Below are positions 32,337 through 41,010 of a stretch of DNA of 64,000 bases, piece by piece; positions within the stretch are counted from its first letter, which is position 1, and every line of letters begins with the position of its first letter. Below the pieces are notes generated by a model. The model did no database searches, had not been told where the DNA came from, and was given only the letters and a program-made list of their open reading frames with translations. The stretch is from Streptomyces sp. LaPpAH-108 (GTDB taxonomy: Bacteria; Actinomycetota; Actinomycetes; Streptomycetales; Streptomycetaceae): positions 434,001 to 498,000 of the forward strand of contig NZ_KB891994.1 in the NCBI RefSeq assembly GCF_000373625.1, in the 5' to 3' direction. The translations under genes and the position numbers were made by a program.

Positions 32337-33064
32337 GCGAGCCCGGCCACCAGGTCCGCGACCGACTTGCGGCGCCCGGTGTAGAAGGGCACCTCCTCGC
32401 GGACGTGCCTGCGGGCCTCGGAGCCGCGCAGGTGACGCATGAGGTCGACGATGCGGTACAGCTCGTCGGCCTCGAAGGCGAGCATCCACTCGTAGTCGCC
32501 GAGCGAGAAGGAGGCGACGGTGTTGGCGCGCACGTCCGGGAAGCCGCGGGCCATCTTGCCGTGGTCGGCGAGCATGCGGCGGCGGTCCTCGTCGGGCAGC
32601 AGGTACCAGTCGTAGGAGCGCACGAAGGGGTAGACGCTCACGTAGTTGCGGGGCGTCTCGTCGGCGAGGAACGCCGGGATGTGCGAGCGGTTGAACTCCG
32701 CCGGGCGGTGCAGCGCCATGTTGGACCACACCGGCTCCAGGGCGCGGCCCAGCCGGGTGCGGCGGAAGAGGTTGTACGCCTCCTGGAGCTGGTCGGCGGT
32801 CTCGGCGTGCCACCAGATCATCAGGTCGGCGTCCGCGCGCAGGCCGGAGACGTCGTAGGTGCCGCGGACGGTCACGTCCTTCGCGGCGAGCTGGTCGAAC
32901 AGCTCCTGGACCTCGTCGGCCCAGCCCGCGCGGTCCTCCGGCAGCACGTCCTTCAGCTTGAAGACGGACCACAGGGTGTAGCGGATGACCTCGTTGAGGT
33001 CCTTGGCCAGCTTGCCCTTGTTCGGGATGCGGGCCGGCTCGGTGGTGGGGGCGTCGTCACTCAT
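32333..33064 (-). CDS. hemQ: Coproheme decarboxylase HemQ
   Basis: A 243-residue chlorite-dismutase-family enzyme that makes haem b from coproheme in Gram-positive bacteria. Signatures include IRYTLWSVFKL near the N-terminus, DLMIWWHAET, YVSVYPFVRSYDWYLLP (the YPFxxS/W block with the catalytic Tyr), and GDYEWMLAFE. The ATG lies five bases after the hemY stop, so HemY's product is passed directly to HemQ from one transcript. It converges with the S33 gene. Confidence 0.95.
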   Translation of the reverse strand: MSDDAPTTEPARIPNKGKLAKDLNEVIRYTLWSVFKLKDVLPEDRAGWADEVQELFDQLAAKDVTVRGTYDVSGLRADADLMIWWHAETADQLQEAYNLFRRTRLGRALEPVWSNMALHRPAEFNRSHIPAFLADETPRNYVSVYPFVRSYDWYLLPDEDRRRMLADHGKMARGFPDVRANTVASFSLGDYEWMLAFEADELYRIVDLMRHLRGSEARRHVREEVPFYTGRRKSVADLVAGLA

Positions 33065-33069
33065 GGTCC

Positions 33070-34515
33070 CTATTCTCCCGCTCCGCCGTGCAGGCTCTGC
33101 ACCGGGTGGGCGCTCAGCTCGCGCACCCCGGTGAGGTCGCCGCCGAGCTGGTCGACGGCCGCGTGGGCGCTCGCGATGCACGCCGGGATGCCGACGCCGT
33201 CGTACTGCGCGCCGCACACGGCGAGTCCGGGCAGCTTGGCGACGTGCTCGCGGATGCGGGCCACGCGCGCGTGGTGGCCGACGGGGTACTGGGGCAGTCC
33301 GTCGGTCCAGCGGGTGACGTGGCTGTCGACCGGCGTGGCGTCCACTCCGGTGGCGGCGCGCAGATCGTGCCGGGCGATGGCGGTCAGCTCGGCGTCGTCG
33401 CGGCCGAGGATCGCGGTCTCGCGATGGCGGCCGACCGAGGCGCGCACCACGGTCAGCTCCGGGTCCTGCTCCCCGATCCAGCCCCACTTCTGGGAGGCGA
33501 AGGTCGCGGCCTTGACGGTGTGTCCGTCGACGGGCGGCACCAGGAAGCCGCTGCCCTCGGGCAGGGCCGCGTCGGCGCGGCGGTAGGCGAGGCTGATCAG
33601 CGCCATGGAGGCGTACTCGACGGCGGCCAGTTCGGCGGCGGCGCCTGGTGCCTCGGCGCGCAGCAGGTCGGCGGCGGGGGCGGCGGGTACGGCGACGACC
33701 ACGGCGTCCGCACGCAGCACCCGGTCCCCGGCGCTCACCCGCCAGCCGGTGCCGTCCCGGCGCAGCTCGCGGGCCGGGGTGCCGGTCAGGATCTCGCCGC
33801 CGCGCGCCCGTACGGCGTCCGCGACGGCGAGCGGCAGCGTGCCGACGCCGCCCTCGATGCCGACGAAGACGGGCCCGGTCTGCGGGGCCCCGGCGGCCCT
33901 GGCCTGGAGGGCGCGGACGGCGGCGGTGAGGGAGTCGTGGGTGCGGGCGGCCTGGTAGAGCTGCGGGACGGCCGACCGCATCGACAGGCGGTACGCGTCG
34001 CCCGCGTACACCCCGCCGAGCAGTGGCTCGATCATCCGGTCGACGACCTCGCGGCCGAGCCGCGCGGCCACGTACTCCCCGACGGCCACGTCGTCCCCGA
34101 CCTCGGTGCGCGGCAGTCCGGCGTCCTGCCCGATCCGCGCCAGCCCCTCTTCGGAGAGGATTCCGGCGAGCACGTCGGCGGTGCCGGGGACGCCCATGAC
34201 GTGTCCCTTGGGCATCGGGCGCAGGGTGTTCCGGGTCCACAGGGACGCGCTCGCGGTGGCGGGCGTGACGAGCCGTTCCCCGAGCCCCACCTCGCGGGCC
34301 AGTGCGACGGCCTCGGGGCGCCGGGCGAGCATCGACTCGGCGCCGAGATCCATCCGGACCCCCGCGATCTCTCCGGGCAGCAGCTTGCCGCCGACCCGCT
34401 CGCCCGCCTCAAGCACCGTCACCCGGGCCCCGCGCGCCACCAGCCGGTACGCGGCTGCCAGCCCGGCGACCCCGGCCCCGATGACCACGACCTGGCCCTC
34501 ACCCGTTCCGCTCAT
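33070..34515 (-). CDS. hemY: Coproporphyrinogen III oxidase HemY (protoporphyrinogen-oxidase type)
   Basis: A 481-residue FAD enzyme oxidising coproporphyrinogen III to coproporphyrin III. The dinucleotide-binding fold is VVVIGAGVAGLAAAYRLVARG, followed by VTVLEAGERVGGKL and the family block DLGAESMLARRPEA. The C-terminal FAD segment is GLAVCGAQYDGVGIPACIASAHAAVDQL. With HemQ downstream and HemE nearby, this supports the coproporphyrin-dependent route. It is divergent from the DUF4349 gene. Confidence 0.93.
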   Translation of the reverse strand: MSGTGEGQVVVIGAGVAGLAAAYRLVARGARVTVLEAGERVGGKLLPGEIAGVRMDLGAESMLARRPEAVALAREVGLGERLVTPATASASLWTRNTLRPMPKGHVMGVPGTADVLAGILSEEGLARIGQDAGLPRTEVGDDVAVGEYVAARLGREVVDRMIEPLLGGVYAGDAYRLSMRSAVPQLYQAARTHDSLTAAVRALQARAAGAPQTGPVFVGIEGGVGTLPLAVADAVRARGGEILTGTPARELRRDGTGWRVSAGDRVLRADAVVVAVPAAPAADLLRAEAPGAAAELAAVEYASMALISLAYRRADAALPEGSGFLVPPVDGHTVKAATFASQKWGWIGEQDPELTVVRASVGRHRETAILGRDDAELTAIARHDLRAATGVDATPVDSHVTRWTDGLPQYPVGHHARVARIREHVAKLPGLAVCGAQYDGVGIPACIASAHAAVDQLGGDLTGVRELSAHPVQSLHGGAGE

Positions 34516-34711
34516 GCCCCCACTCTCTCAAAACCGGCCCCCGCTCCGGCCCCGGGCCACCCTTCCCGGCCGGGGTGCCCATCGGCCCTTGCGGGCTCCG
34601 GTGCCTCCCGCGTGTCCGGACCGTGACCGCATCGGGATGTGGATGGTCCAACGTTCGGGGCGGGCCCGGCGTCCAAGGAGCGTCGGTTGTCGTACCCATC
34701 GGGGGTTGCCC

Positions 34712-35623
34712 ATGCGTGCATCACGTTCGTTCTCGTCCGCCCGGGGTCTGGCGGGGGCCCTGCTCGTCGCCTCGCTGGCGCTCGCCGGGTGCAGTGCGGC
34801 GGGCGGGGACTCGAACGCGGGCGGGAAGTCCATGGCGGACGGCCCGGCCCGGCAGACCGGTGCGGCGGGCGGGGGCGCCTCGGACGCCAGGGCCGGAAAG
34901 CGCCAGGTGCCCCGGATCACGGCGAGCGCGATCGTCCGGACCGCCTCGCTGACCGTCCAGGTCAAGGACGTGCCCAAGGCGCTGGACGAGGCCCGCACGA
35001 GCGCCGAGGACGCGGGCGGGTTCGTCGGGGACGAGACCACCACCCGGGACGCGCGCGGGCAGGAGCGCACCCGGGTCGTGCTGCGGGTGCCGACCGCGAA
35101 GTACGACGAGGTGATGGCCTCTCTCCAGGGCGCGGGCAAGCTCCTGGAGCGCGATGCGAAGGCCGAGGACGTCACCGATCAGGTGGTGGACGTGGAGAGC
35201 CGGATCAAGTCGCAGCGGGCGAGCGTGGCCCGGGTGCGGGAGCTGATGGACCGGGCGGAGAAGCTGAGCGACGTGGTCGCCCTGGAGGGCGAGCTGAGCA
35301 CCCGCGAGTCCGACCTGGAGGCGCTGCTCGCCCAGCAGTCGTCCCTGAAGGACCGTACGAGCCTCGCGACCATCACCCTGTCGCTGTCCGCGACACCGCC
35401 CGCGCACCGGGCCGCGAAGGACGACGGCCCCGGCTTCCTGGACGCCCTCTCCGGCGGCTGGGGCGCCTTCCTCGCGACCTTGCGCTGGATCACCGTCGTC
35501 GTGGGCGCCGTGCTGCCGTTCGCCGCGCTCGCCGCGGTCCTGGCGTTCGTGTGGCTGCGGCTCGTACGGCCCCGGCTGCGCGAGCGGCGGGCCGGGGCGA
35601 CCCCGCCGCGCTCGGAGGACTGA
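34712..35623 (+). CDS. DUF4349 domain lipoprotein
   Basis: A 303-residue lipoprotein with lipobox SLALAGC (Cys27). Residues about 70-250 form the DUF4349 domain: the IVRTASLTVQVKDVPKAL strand, a ferredoxin-like fold, then a long coiled coil with RASVARVRELMDRAEKLSDVVALEGELSTRESDLEAL. A C-terminal transmembrane helix (about 260-287) and Arg-rich tail follow. Thus it is attached at both ends, with the coiled coil outside. Function unknown; it may sense or span the envelope. Confidence 0.85.
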   Translation: MRASRSFSSARGLAGALLVASLALAGCSAAGGDSNAGGKSMADGPARQTGAAGGGASDARAGKRQVPRITASAIVRTASLTVQVKDVPKALDEARTSAEDAGGFVGDETTTRDARGQERTRVVLRVPTAKYDEVMASLQGAGKLLERDAKAEDVTDQVVDVESRIKSQRASVARVRELMDRAEKLSDVVALEGELSTRESDLEALLAQQSSLKDRTSLATITLSLSATPPAHRAAKDDGPGFLDALSGGWGAFLATLRWITVVVGAVLPFAALAAVLAFVWLRLVRPRLRERRAGATPPRSED

Positions 35624-35660
35624 CCGGCACGCGCCGGTCCCGCCCCGTAGCGTGGCCCGC

Positions 35661-37061
35661 ATGAGCGAGCGGGACGGACGGGGCGGGGCACGGCGGCTGG
35701 TCGTGATCGGCGGTGACGCGGCCGGGATGGCGGCGGCGTCCCAGGCGCGGCGGCTCCGGTCGCCCGGGGAACTGGAGATCGTGGCCTTCGAGCGCGGCCA
35801 CTTCACCTCCTACTCGGCGTGCGGCATCCCGTACTGGGTTGGCGGCACCGTCACCGAGCGGGACCAGCTGATCGCCCGCACCGCCGAGGAGCACCGCGCC
35901 CGCGACATCGACCTCAGGCTGCGCACCGAGGTCACGGAGATCGACGTGCCAGGACGCCGGGTCCGCGCGCACGACCTGGACTCGGGCGAGAGGTACTGGA
36001 CGTCGTACGACAAGCTCGTCATCGCCACCGGCGCCCGCCCCGTCCGCCCGGACCTGCCCGGCATCGACGCCGACGGGGTGCACGGGGTGCAGACCCTGGA
36101 CGACGGGCAGGCGCTGATCGACTCGCTGGCCCGCACGCGGGGACGGCGCGCGGTGGTCGTCGGGGCGGGCTACATCGGCGTGGAGATGGCCGAGGCGCTG
36201 ATCCTGCGCGGCTTCGAGGTGACCGTGGTGGACCGGGGCGAGGATCCGATGTCCACGCTCGACCCGGACATGGGGCGCCTGGTGCGCAAGGCGATGACGG
36301 GCCTCGGGATCACGATGGTGAGCGGCGCCGAGGTCACCGAGGTGCGCACCGACGACGCCAACCGGGTGCGCGCGGTGGTCACTTCGGACGCGGAGTACCC
36401 CGCCGACGTCGTCGTCCTCGGCATCGGCGTCCGCCCCGAGACCACGCTCGCGCGCGCCGCCGGGCTCCCCCTCGGCGCGCGCGGCGGGCTGCTCACCGAC
36501 CTGGCGATGCGGGTGCGCGGCCACGAGGACATCTGGGCGGGCGGCGACTGCGTGGAGGTGCTGAACCTGGTCTCGGGCCAGGAGCAGTACGTCCCGCTCG
36601 GCACCCACGCCAACAAGCACGGCCAGGTCATCGGCACGAACGTGGGCGGCGGTTACGCCACCTTCCCGGGGGTCGTCGGCACGGCGGTCAGCAAGGTCTG
36701 CGACCTGGAGATCGCCCGCACCGGTCTGCGCGAGAAGGACGCCGACCGGGTGGGCCTGGAGTACGAGGCCGTCACCATCGAGTCGACCAGCCGGGCGGGT
36801 TACTACCCCGGCGCCTCTCCCCTGACGGTGAAGATGCTGGCCGAGCGGCGCACGGGCCGGCTGCTCGGGACGCAGATCGTGGGCGGTGAGGGCGCGGCCA
36901 AGCGTGTGGACATCGCGGCGGTGGCGCTGACCGCGCGGATGACGGTGGAGCAGATGACGGCCCTGGACCTGGGGTACGCGCCGCCGTTCTCGCCGGTGTG
37001 GGACGCGGTGCTGGTGGCGGCGCGCAAGGCGGTGGCACGGGTGCGCGACGGGCGGGGGTGA
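35661..37061 (+). CDS. FAD-dependent pyridine nucleotide-disulfide oxidoreductase (CoA-disulfide reductase type)
   Basis: A 466-residue flavoenzyme. FAD-binding VVIGGDAAGMAAASQARRL at the N-terminus is followed by the single redox Cys in TSYSACGIPYWVGG, the hallmark of the CoA-disulfide reductase and NADH-peroxidase branch. The NAD(P)-binding fold AVVVGAGYIGVEMAEAL, the second FAD motif DIWAGGDCVEV and a dimerisation domain complete it. It should reduce CoA disulfides, persulfides or peroxide using NAD(P)H. There is no rhodanese domain. The ATG has no ribosome-binding site and follows GTAGCGT, so a leaderless message is likely. Confidence 0.85.
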   Translation: MSERDGRGGARRLVVIGGDAAGMAAASQARRLRSPGELEIVAFERGHFTSYSACGIPYWVGGTVTERDQLIARTAEEHRARDIDLRLRTEVTEIDVPGRRVRAHDLDSGERYWTSYDKLVIATGARPVRPDLPGIDADGVHGVQTLDDGQALIDSLARTRGRRAVVVGAGYIGVEMAEALILRGFEVTVVDRGEDPMSTLDPDMGRLVRKAMTGLGITMVSGAEVTEVRTDDANRVRAVVTSDAEYPADVVVLGIGVRPETTLARAAGLPLGARGGLLTDLAMRVRGHEDIWAGGDCVEVLNLVSGQEQYVPLGTHANKHGQVIGTNVGGGYATFPGVVGTAVSKVCDLEIARTGLREKDADRVGLEYEAVTIESTSRAGYYPGASPLTVKMLAERRTGRLLGTQIVGGEGAAKRVDIAAVALTARMTVEQMTALDLGYAPPFSPVWDAVLVAARKAVARVRDGRG

Positions 37062-37124
37062 CCCCGCCGGGGCGCGCCTCGGGGATCACCGGTTCGGGGG
37101 CGCGATCGCGGGCAGAAGTCCTGT

Positions 37125-37946
37125 GTGGTCATACCCGTCCATGACGTCAATCCGGTGCGCCGCACCCCCGTGGTGACGTACGCCCTCATCGCCGCCAACG
37201 TCCTCGTCTTCCTGCTGACGCCCGGCACCGCCGCACTGGCCGGGGAATCGCATCTGGCCCAGCTGTGCCATCTGCATGCCTTCATGGACCACTACGCGGC
37301 CGTACCACGCGAACTGATCCACCACCAGCTGCCCCGGCTGGTGCCGACGGGCGCGACCGGCATGGGTCCGAACGGCCCGGGGTGCGTGGTGGGGCCGCCG
37401 TCCTACGACAAGTCCCCGGTCCTGTCGGTGTTCACGTCGATGTTCCTGCACGGCGGCTGGCTGCATCTGCTGGGGAACATGCTGTTCCTGCTGATCTTCG
37501 GCAACAACGTCGAGGACCGCATGGGCCACGTGCGCTATCTGCTCTTCTACGTGGTGTGCGGCTACGCGGCCGGGTACGGCTTCGCGCTGCTCAACGCCTC
37601 CTCCACCGATCCGCTGATCGGCGCCTCGGGGGCGATCGCGGGGGTGCTGGGCGCGTATCTGGTGCTGTATCCGAAGGCCAGGGTGTGGGTGCTGGTGCCG
37701 TTCCTGATCTTCCTGCCGCTGCGGCTGCCCGCGTGGCTGGTGCTCGGCTTCTGGTTCGGGCTCCAGGCCGCCTACTCCTCCGGGCACGGTGTCTCCGGAG
37801 GCGGCACGGTGGCCTACACGGCGCACGTGGTCGGCTTCGTGGCGGGGATGCTGCTGGCCTGGCCGCTCAAGGCGGGCACCCCACCGCCGCCGGAGCCGGG
37901 CCCGCTGCTGTTCGGCAGGCGGGCGCGGCCCCGTCAGGTGTGGTGA
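37125..37946 (+). CDS. Rhomboid family intramembrane serine protease
   Basis: A 273-residue membrane protease with about six or seven helices. The catalytic Ser168 lies in LIGASGAIAGVLGAYL (motif GASG), and the partner His234 in AYTAHVVGFVAG. The first luminal loop carries HGGWLHLLGNMLFL, also typical. The N-terminal loop region (about 43-100) is larger than usual and contains several Cys and His residues. It starts with GTG at 37125 and converges with hemE. Confidence 0.92.
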   Translation: MVIPVHDVNPVRRTPVVTYALIAANVLVFLLTPGTAALAGESHLAQLCHLHAFMDHYAAVPRELIHHQLPRLVPTGATGMGPNGPGCVVGPPSYDKSPVLSVFTSMFLHGGWLHLLGNMLFLLIFGNNVEDRMGHVRYLLFYVVCGYAAGYGFALLNASSTDPLIGASGAIAGVLGAYLVLYPKARVWVLVPFLIFLPLRLPAWLVLGFWFGLQAAYSSGHGVSGGGTVAYTAHVVGFVAGMLLAWPLKAGTPPPPEPGPLLFGRRARPRQVW

Positions 37947-37959
37947 GCGCGGGTGCTGG

Positions 37960-39027
37960 TCAGCGGGCGCTGTGGGTGTGGACGTAGTCCACGAGGTGGG
38001 TCAGCGCGTCGGGGTCGGTGCTGGGCATGACGCCGTGGCCGAGGTTGAAGACGTGGCCCTCCAGACCGGCGGCGGCGTCCAGCACCTGCTGTGCCTTGGC
38101 CTCGACGACCTTCCGCCCGGCGAACAGGACGGTCGGGTCGAGGTTGCCCTGGAGCGCCTTGCCGGGGCCGACGCGGCGCACGGCCTCGTCCAGCGGGACG
38201 CGCCAGTCGACGCCCACCACGTCGGCGCCCGCCTCGCCCATGAGCTTCAGCAGCTCACCGGTGCCGACGCCGAAGTGGATGCGCGGGACGCCGTAGCCCG
38301 CGACGGACTCGAAGACCTTCGCGGAGGCGGGGAGCACCGAGGCGCGGTAGTCGGCGGGGGCCAGCGCGCCCGCCCAGGAGTCGAAGAGCTGGACCGCGGA
38401 GACACCGGCCTCGATCTGGACCTTGAGGAACGCGGAGGTGATCTCCGCGAGGCGGTCGAGCAGGTCGGCCCACAGCTCGGGGTCGCCGTACATCATCGCC
38501 TTGGCGTTCTCGTACGTGCGCGAAGGGCCGCCCTCGACCAGGTAGCTCGCGAGGGTGAAGGGGGCGCCCGCGAAGCCGATCAGCGGGGTGCGGCCCAGCT
38601 CGCCGGTGAGCATGCCGATGGCCTCGGTGACGTAGGGCACGTCGTCGGGGGTGAGGTCGCGCAGCCGGGCCAGGTCGGCGCGGGTGCGCACGGGCTCGGC
38701 GACGACCGGGCCGACGCCGGGCTTGATGTCGAGGTCGATGCCGATGGCCTTGAGCGGGACGACGATGTCGCTGAAGAAGATCGCCGCGTCCACGTCGTGC
38801 CTGCGCACCGGCTGGAGCGTGATCTCGGTGACGAGGTCGGGCCGCATGCAGGACTCCAGCATGGGAATGCCCTCGCGCACCTTGCGGTACTCCGGCAGGG
38901 AACGTCCCGCCTGCCGCATGAACCAGACGGGGGTGTGCGGAACGGCCTCACGCCGGCACGCCCGGAGGAAGGCACTGTCGTACGTCGCTGCGGGCTGCCC
39001 GCCGGTGGGGATCGCGTTGGCACTCAC
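37960..39027 (-). CDS. hemE: Uroporphyrinogen decarboxylase HemE
   Basis: A 355-residue cytoplasmic enzyme converting uroporphyrinogen III to coproporphyrinogen III. Signatures are PVWFMRQAGRSLPEYR near the N-terminus, the catalytic Asp in AIFFSDIVVPL, the substrate loop PLIGFAGAPFTLASYLVEG, and FNLGHGVMP near the end. The GTG at 39027 gives a length normal for the family; an upstream in-frame ATG would add 33 unlikely residues. It is divergent from the DUF3000 gene with 97 bases between. Confidence 0.95.
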   Translation of the reverse strand: MSANAIPTGGQPAATYDSAFLRACRREAVPHTPVWFMRQAGRSLPEYRKVREGIPMLESCMRPDLVTEITLQPVRRHDVDAAIFFSDIVVPLKAIGIDLDIKPGVGPVVAEPVRTRADLARLRDLTPDDVPYVTEAIGMLTGELGRTPLIGFAGAPFTLASYLVEGGPSRTYENAKAMMYGDPELWADLLDRLAEITSAFLKVQIEAGVSAVQLFDSWAGALAPADYRASVLPASAKVFESVAGYGVPRIHFGVGTGELLKLMGEAGADVVGVDWRVPLDEAVRRVGPGKALQGNLDPTVLFAGRKVVEAKAQQVLDAAAGLEGHVFNLGHGVMPSTDPDALTHLVDYVHTHSAR

Positions 39028-39124
39028 CCCGCAAGTCTCGCACGGCCTGCGCGAGGGAAGTGCCCCAGCCCTGTGTGGGTGTCTTGCCCTGCGGAAAGGT
39101 CTCGTTCCCCTTACTCTTCCCCGC

Positions 39125-39802
39125 ATGGCTGCGGCTCAGGGACGACCGTCGGACGGCGGCGGCGCACAGGACGACGCGAAGGACACCGATCGGATGGAGG
39201 GCCCGGGGGGCAACGCGGTACCGCAGGCATTCCGGAGCGCGGTCGACGCGCTGCGCACCGCGCGGCTGCGCCCACAGGTGGAGGTGGAGCCGACACCCGC
39301 GCCCCAGCGGCTCGCGCCGTTCGCGCACGCGCTGGAGGCGGTGGTGGCCGACGGCGAGCAGGAGCTGGCGGACGGCCGCCTCGTGCTGCTGCACGACCCG
39401 GCGGGGCACGACGCCTGGCACGGGACGTTCCGCCTGGTGACGCTGGTGCGCGCGGAGCTGGAGGCCGAGATGGCGGCCGATCCGCTGCTGCCGGAGGTGT
39501 GCTGGTCGTGGCTGACCGGCGCGCTCCAGGCGCGCGGGCTCACCTACGGCGAGCCGAGCGGCACCGTGACCCGCGCGAGTTCGCACTACTTCGGCGGCCT
39601 CGCCGAGCGCCCGGCCGCCTCGCAGATCGAGATCCGCGCCTCCTGGACGCCGCGCGAGGGCCTGAGCGGGGTGCCGGACACCGCCGCGCACCTGGCCGCC
39701 TGGTGCGATCTGCTGGCCCAGGTCGGCGGACTGCCCCCGGCAGGTCCCGGCGACGCCTCGGTGGTGACCCTGCCGCAGCGCCGGGGTCCGCAGTCCCGCT
39801 GA
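39125..39802 (+). CDS. DUF3000 family protein
   Basis: A 225-residue protein of the actinobacterial DUF3000 family, typically found between hemE and the ribonuclease D gene, as here. It begins with a hydrophilic segment (about 1-28), then the domain with FRSAVDALRTARLRP, EVCWSWLTGAL and SHYFGGLAERP. A later in-frame ATG (residue 24) is a possible alternative start. There is no catalytic motif, signal peptide or membrane helix; function unknown. A strong hairpin terminator follows. Confidence 0.85.
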   Translation: MAAAQGRPSDGGGAQDDAKDTDRMEGPGGNAVPQAFRSAVDALRTARLRPQVEVEPTPAPQRLAPFAHALEAVVADGEQELADGRLVLLHDPAGHDAWHGTFRLVTLVRAELEAEMAADPLLPEVCWSWLTGALQARGLTYGEPSGTVTRASSHYFGGLAERPAASQIEIRASWTPREGLSGVPDTAAHLAAWCDLLAQVGGLPPAGPGDASVVTLPQRRGPQSR

Positions 39803-40120
39803 CGCACCGGGCACCGCCCACCGAACACACGATCCGATCAGCGCCCCGCCGACACGGCGGGGCGCTGCTTTGTGATCACTTCTCCGCCCATCTCTTTGTC
39901 GATACGGCCACTTTCCGCACTCGAATGGCACCACCCCGAACCGATTCGCTCTTCGGGTGATCGACCACGTGTCCGAATTGCACGCATTGGTACTCACTAG
40001 ATCGTGATCATTCTCTAAAGGCGGACGGGTTTACTGCCGAAGACGACTGTGACCTTGAAAGCACGGTTCGTCCCGGCTACCTCCCCACCAGCCGGCCCCG
40101 TCCCCCACCCAGGAGGCCTG
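39803..40120. other. 318-base intergenic region before the LuxR-type regulator
   Basis: The first part holds the terminator at 39840-39866. The remainder (about 39870-40030) is noticeably AT-richer than its surroundings and includes paired GATC-type motifs near 40000-40010, so it probably contains the regulator's promoter. I could not fix a convincing -35/-10 pair and see no small gene. Confidence 0.45.
39840..39866 (+). terminator. Terminator after the DUF3000 gene
   Basis: A perfect 12-base stem (39840-39851 with 39855-39866) closes on the 3-base loop ACA and is followed by GCTTTGTG, giving a short T run. Located 38 bases past the DUF3000 stop. Confidence 0.8.
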
Positions 40121-40783
40121 GTGTCCGTTCTCCTCGAGCAGCCCTCAAGCCTGGTCGCCTACCGCCCGAACAAGCCGACCGCCATGGTGGTCGTGGCAGA
40201 TCCACGCGTGCGTTCCACCGTCACCCGCCATCTGTGGGCCCTCGGTGTACGCGATGTCATCGAAGCCTCGTCCATCGCGGAGGCTCGTCCCCGCATCGGC
40301 AACCCCCGCGACATCTGCGTCGCCGACGTCCACCTGCCCGACGGATCCGGACTGACCCTGCTGTCCGAGACCCGCGCCGCCGGCTGGCCCAACGGCCTTG
40401 CCCTGTCCGCCGCCGACGACATCGGCGCCGTCCGCAACGCCCTGGCCGGTGGGGTCAAGGGCTACGTCGTCACCGGCACCCGCACCAACATCGGGCTCCC
40501 CACCCGGCCGGGCGCCGCCCCCATCGGTTCCGCCGCCGCCCGTATGCACCGCCGCCCCCCGGGTACCCCGAGCCACCCGGGTGGCTACCGCGAACTGTCC
40601 GGCCGCGAGGTCGAGGTCCTGCGCCTCGTCGCGGAGGGCCAGTCGAACAAGGCGATCGGCGTCTCCATGGGCCTGTCCGCCCTCACCGTGAAGAGCCACC
40701 TGGCCCGCATCGCGCGCAAGCTCGGCACGGGCGACCGCGCCGGGATGGTCGCGGTGGCCCTGCGCACCGGCATCATCCACTGA
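40121..40783 (+). CDS. LuxR/NarL-type response regulator
   Basis: A 220-residue transcription factor. Residues about 17-120 form a receiver-like domain with the likely phospho-acceptor Asp in ICVADVHLPDGSGL. The C-terminal helix-turn-helix (about 155-215) reads LSGREVEVLRLVAEGQSNKAIGVSMGLSALTVKSHLARIARKLG. A His/Pro/Arg-rich linker joins them. The GTG at 40121 follows AGGAGG. No sensor kinase gene is adjacent, so it is an orphan regulator. A 40-base palindrome lies downstream. Confidence 0.88.
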   Translation: MSVLLEQPSSLVAYRPNKPTAMVVVADPRVRSTVTRHLWALGVRDVIEASSIAEARPRIGNPRDICVADVHLPDGSGLTLLSETRAAGWPNGLALSAADDIGAVRNALAGGVKGYVVTGTRTNIGLPTRPGAAPIGSAAARMHRRPPGTPSHPGGYRELSGREVEVLRLVAEGQSNKAIGVSMGLSALTVKSHLARIARKLGTGDRAGMVAVALRTGIIH

Positions 40784-40860
40784 CCCCCACCCCTGCCCCG
40801 TACGACACTCCCCCCACACCCTGAACTCCCACGTCACCGGCCCCGTGCGGGCTCCCCTTC

Positions 40861-40900
40861 CCGGCGCCCGTCGGCGGAACGTTCCGCCGACGGGCGCCGG
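40861..40900. terminator. Perfect 40-bp palindrome, likely terminator
   Basis: The two 20-base halves (40861-40880 and 40881-40900) are exact reverse complements with no spacer. As RNA it forms a stem of about 18 bases with a tiny loop, 78 bases after the regulator stop. It could act as a terminator, or as DNA be a dyad recognised by a protein. Confidence 0.75.
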
Positions 40901-41010
40901 CGCGTGCGCGGGCCCGGCAAGCGCGCCGGGTCGGCCGGATTTGACCGGTCCGCACGCCGCCCGGCCGAACGCGCAGGCCAGCGGCGCGGCCATACGGATA
41001 CCCTGGGCAT

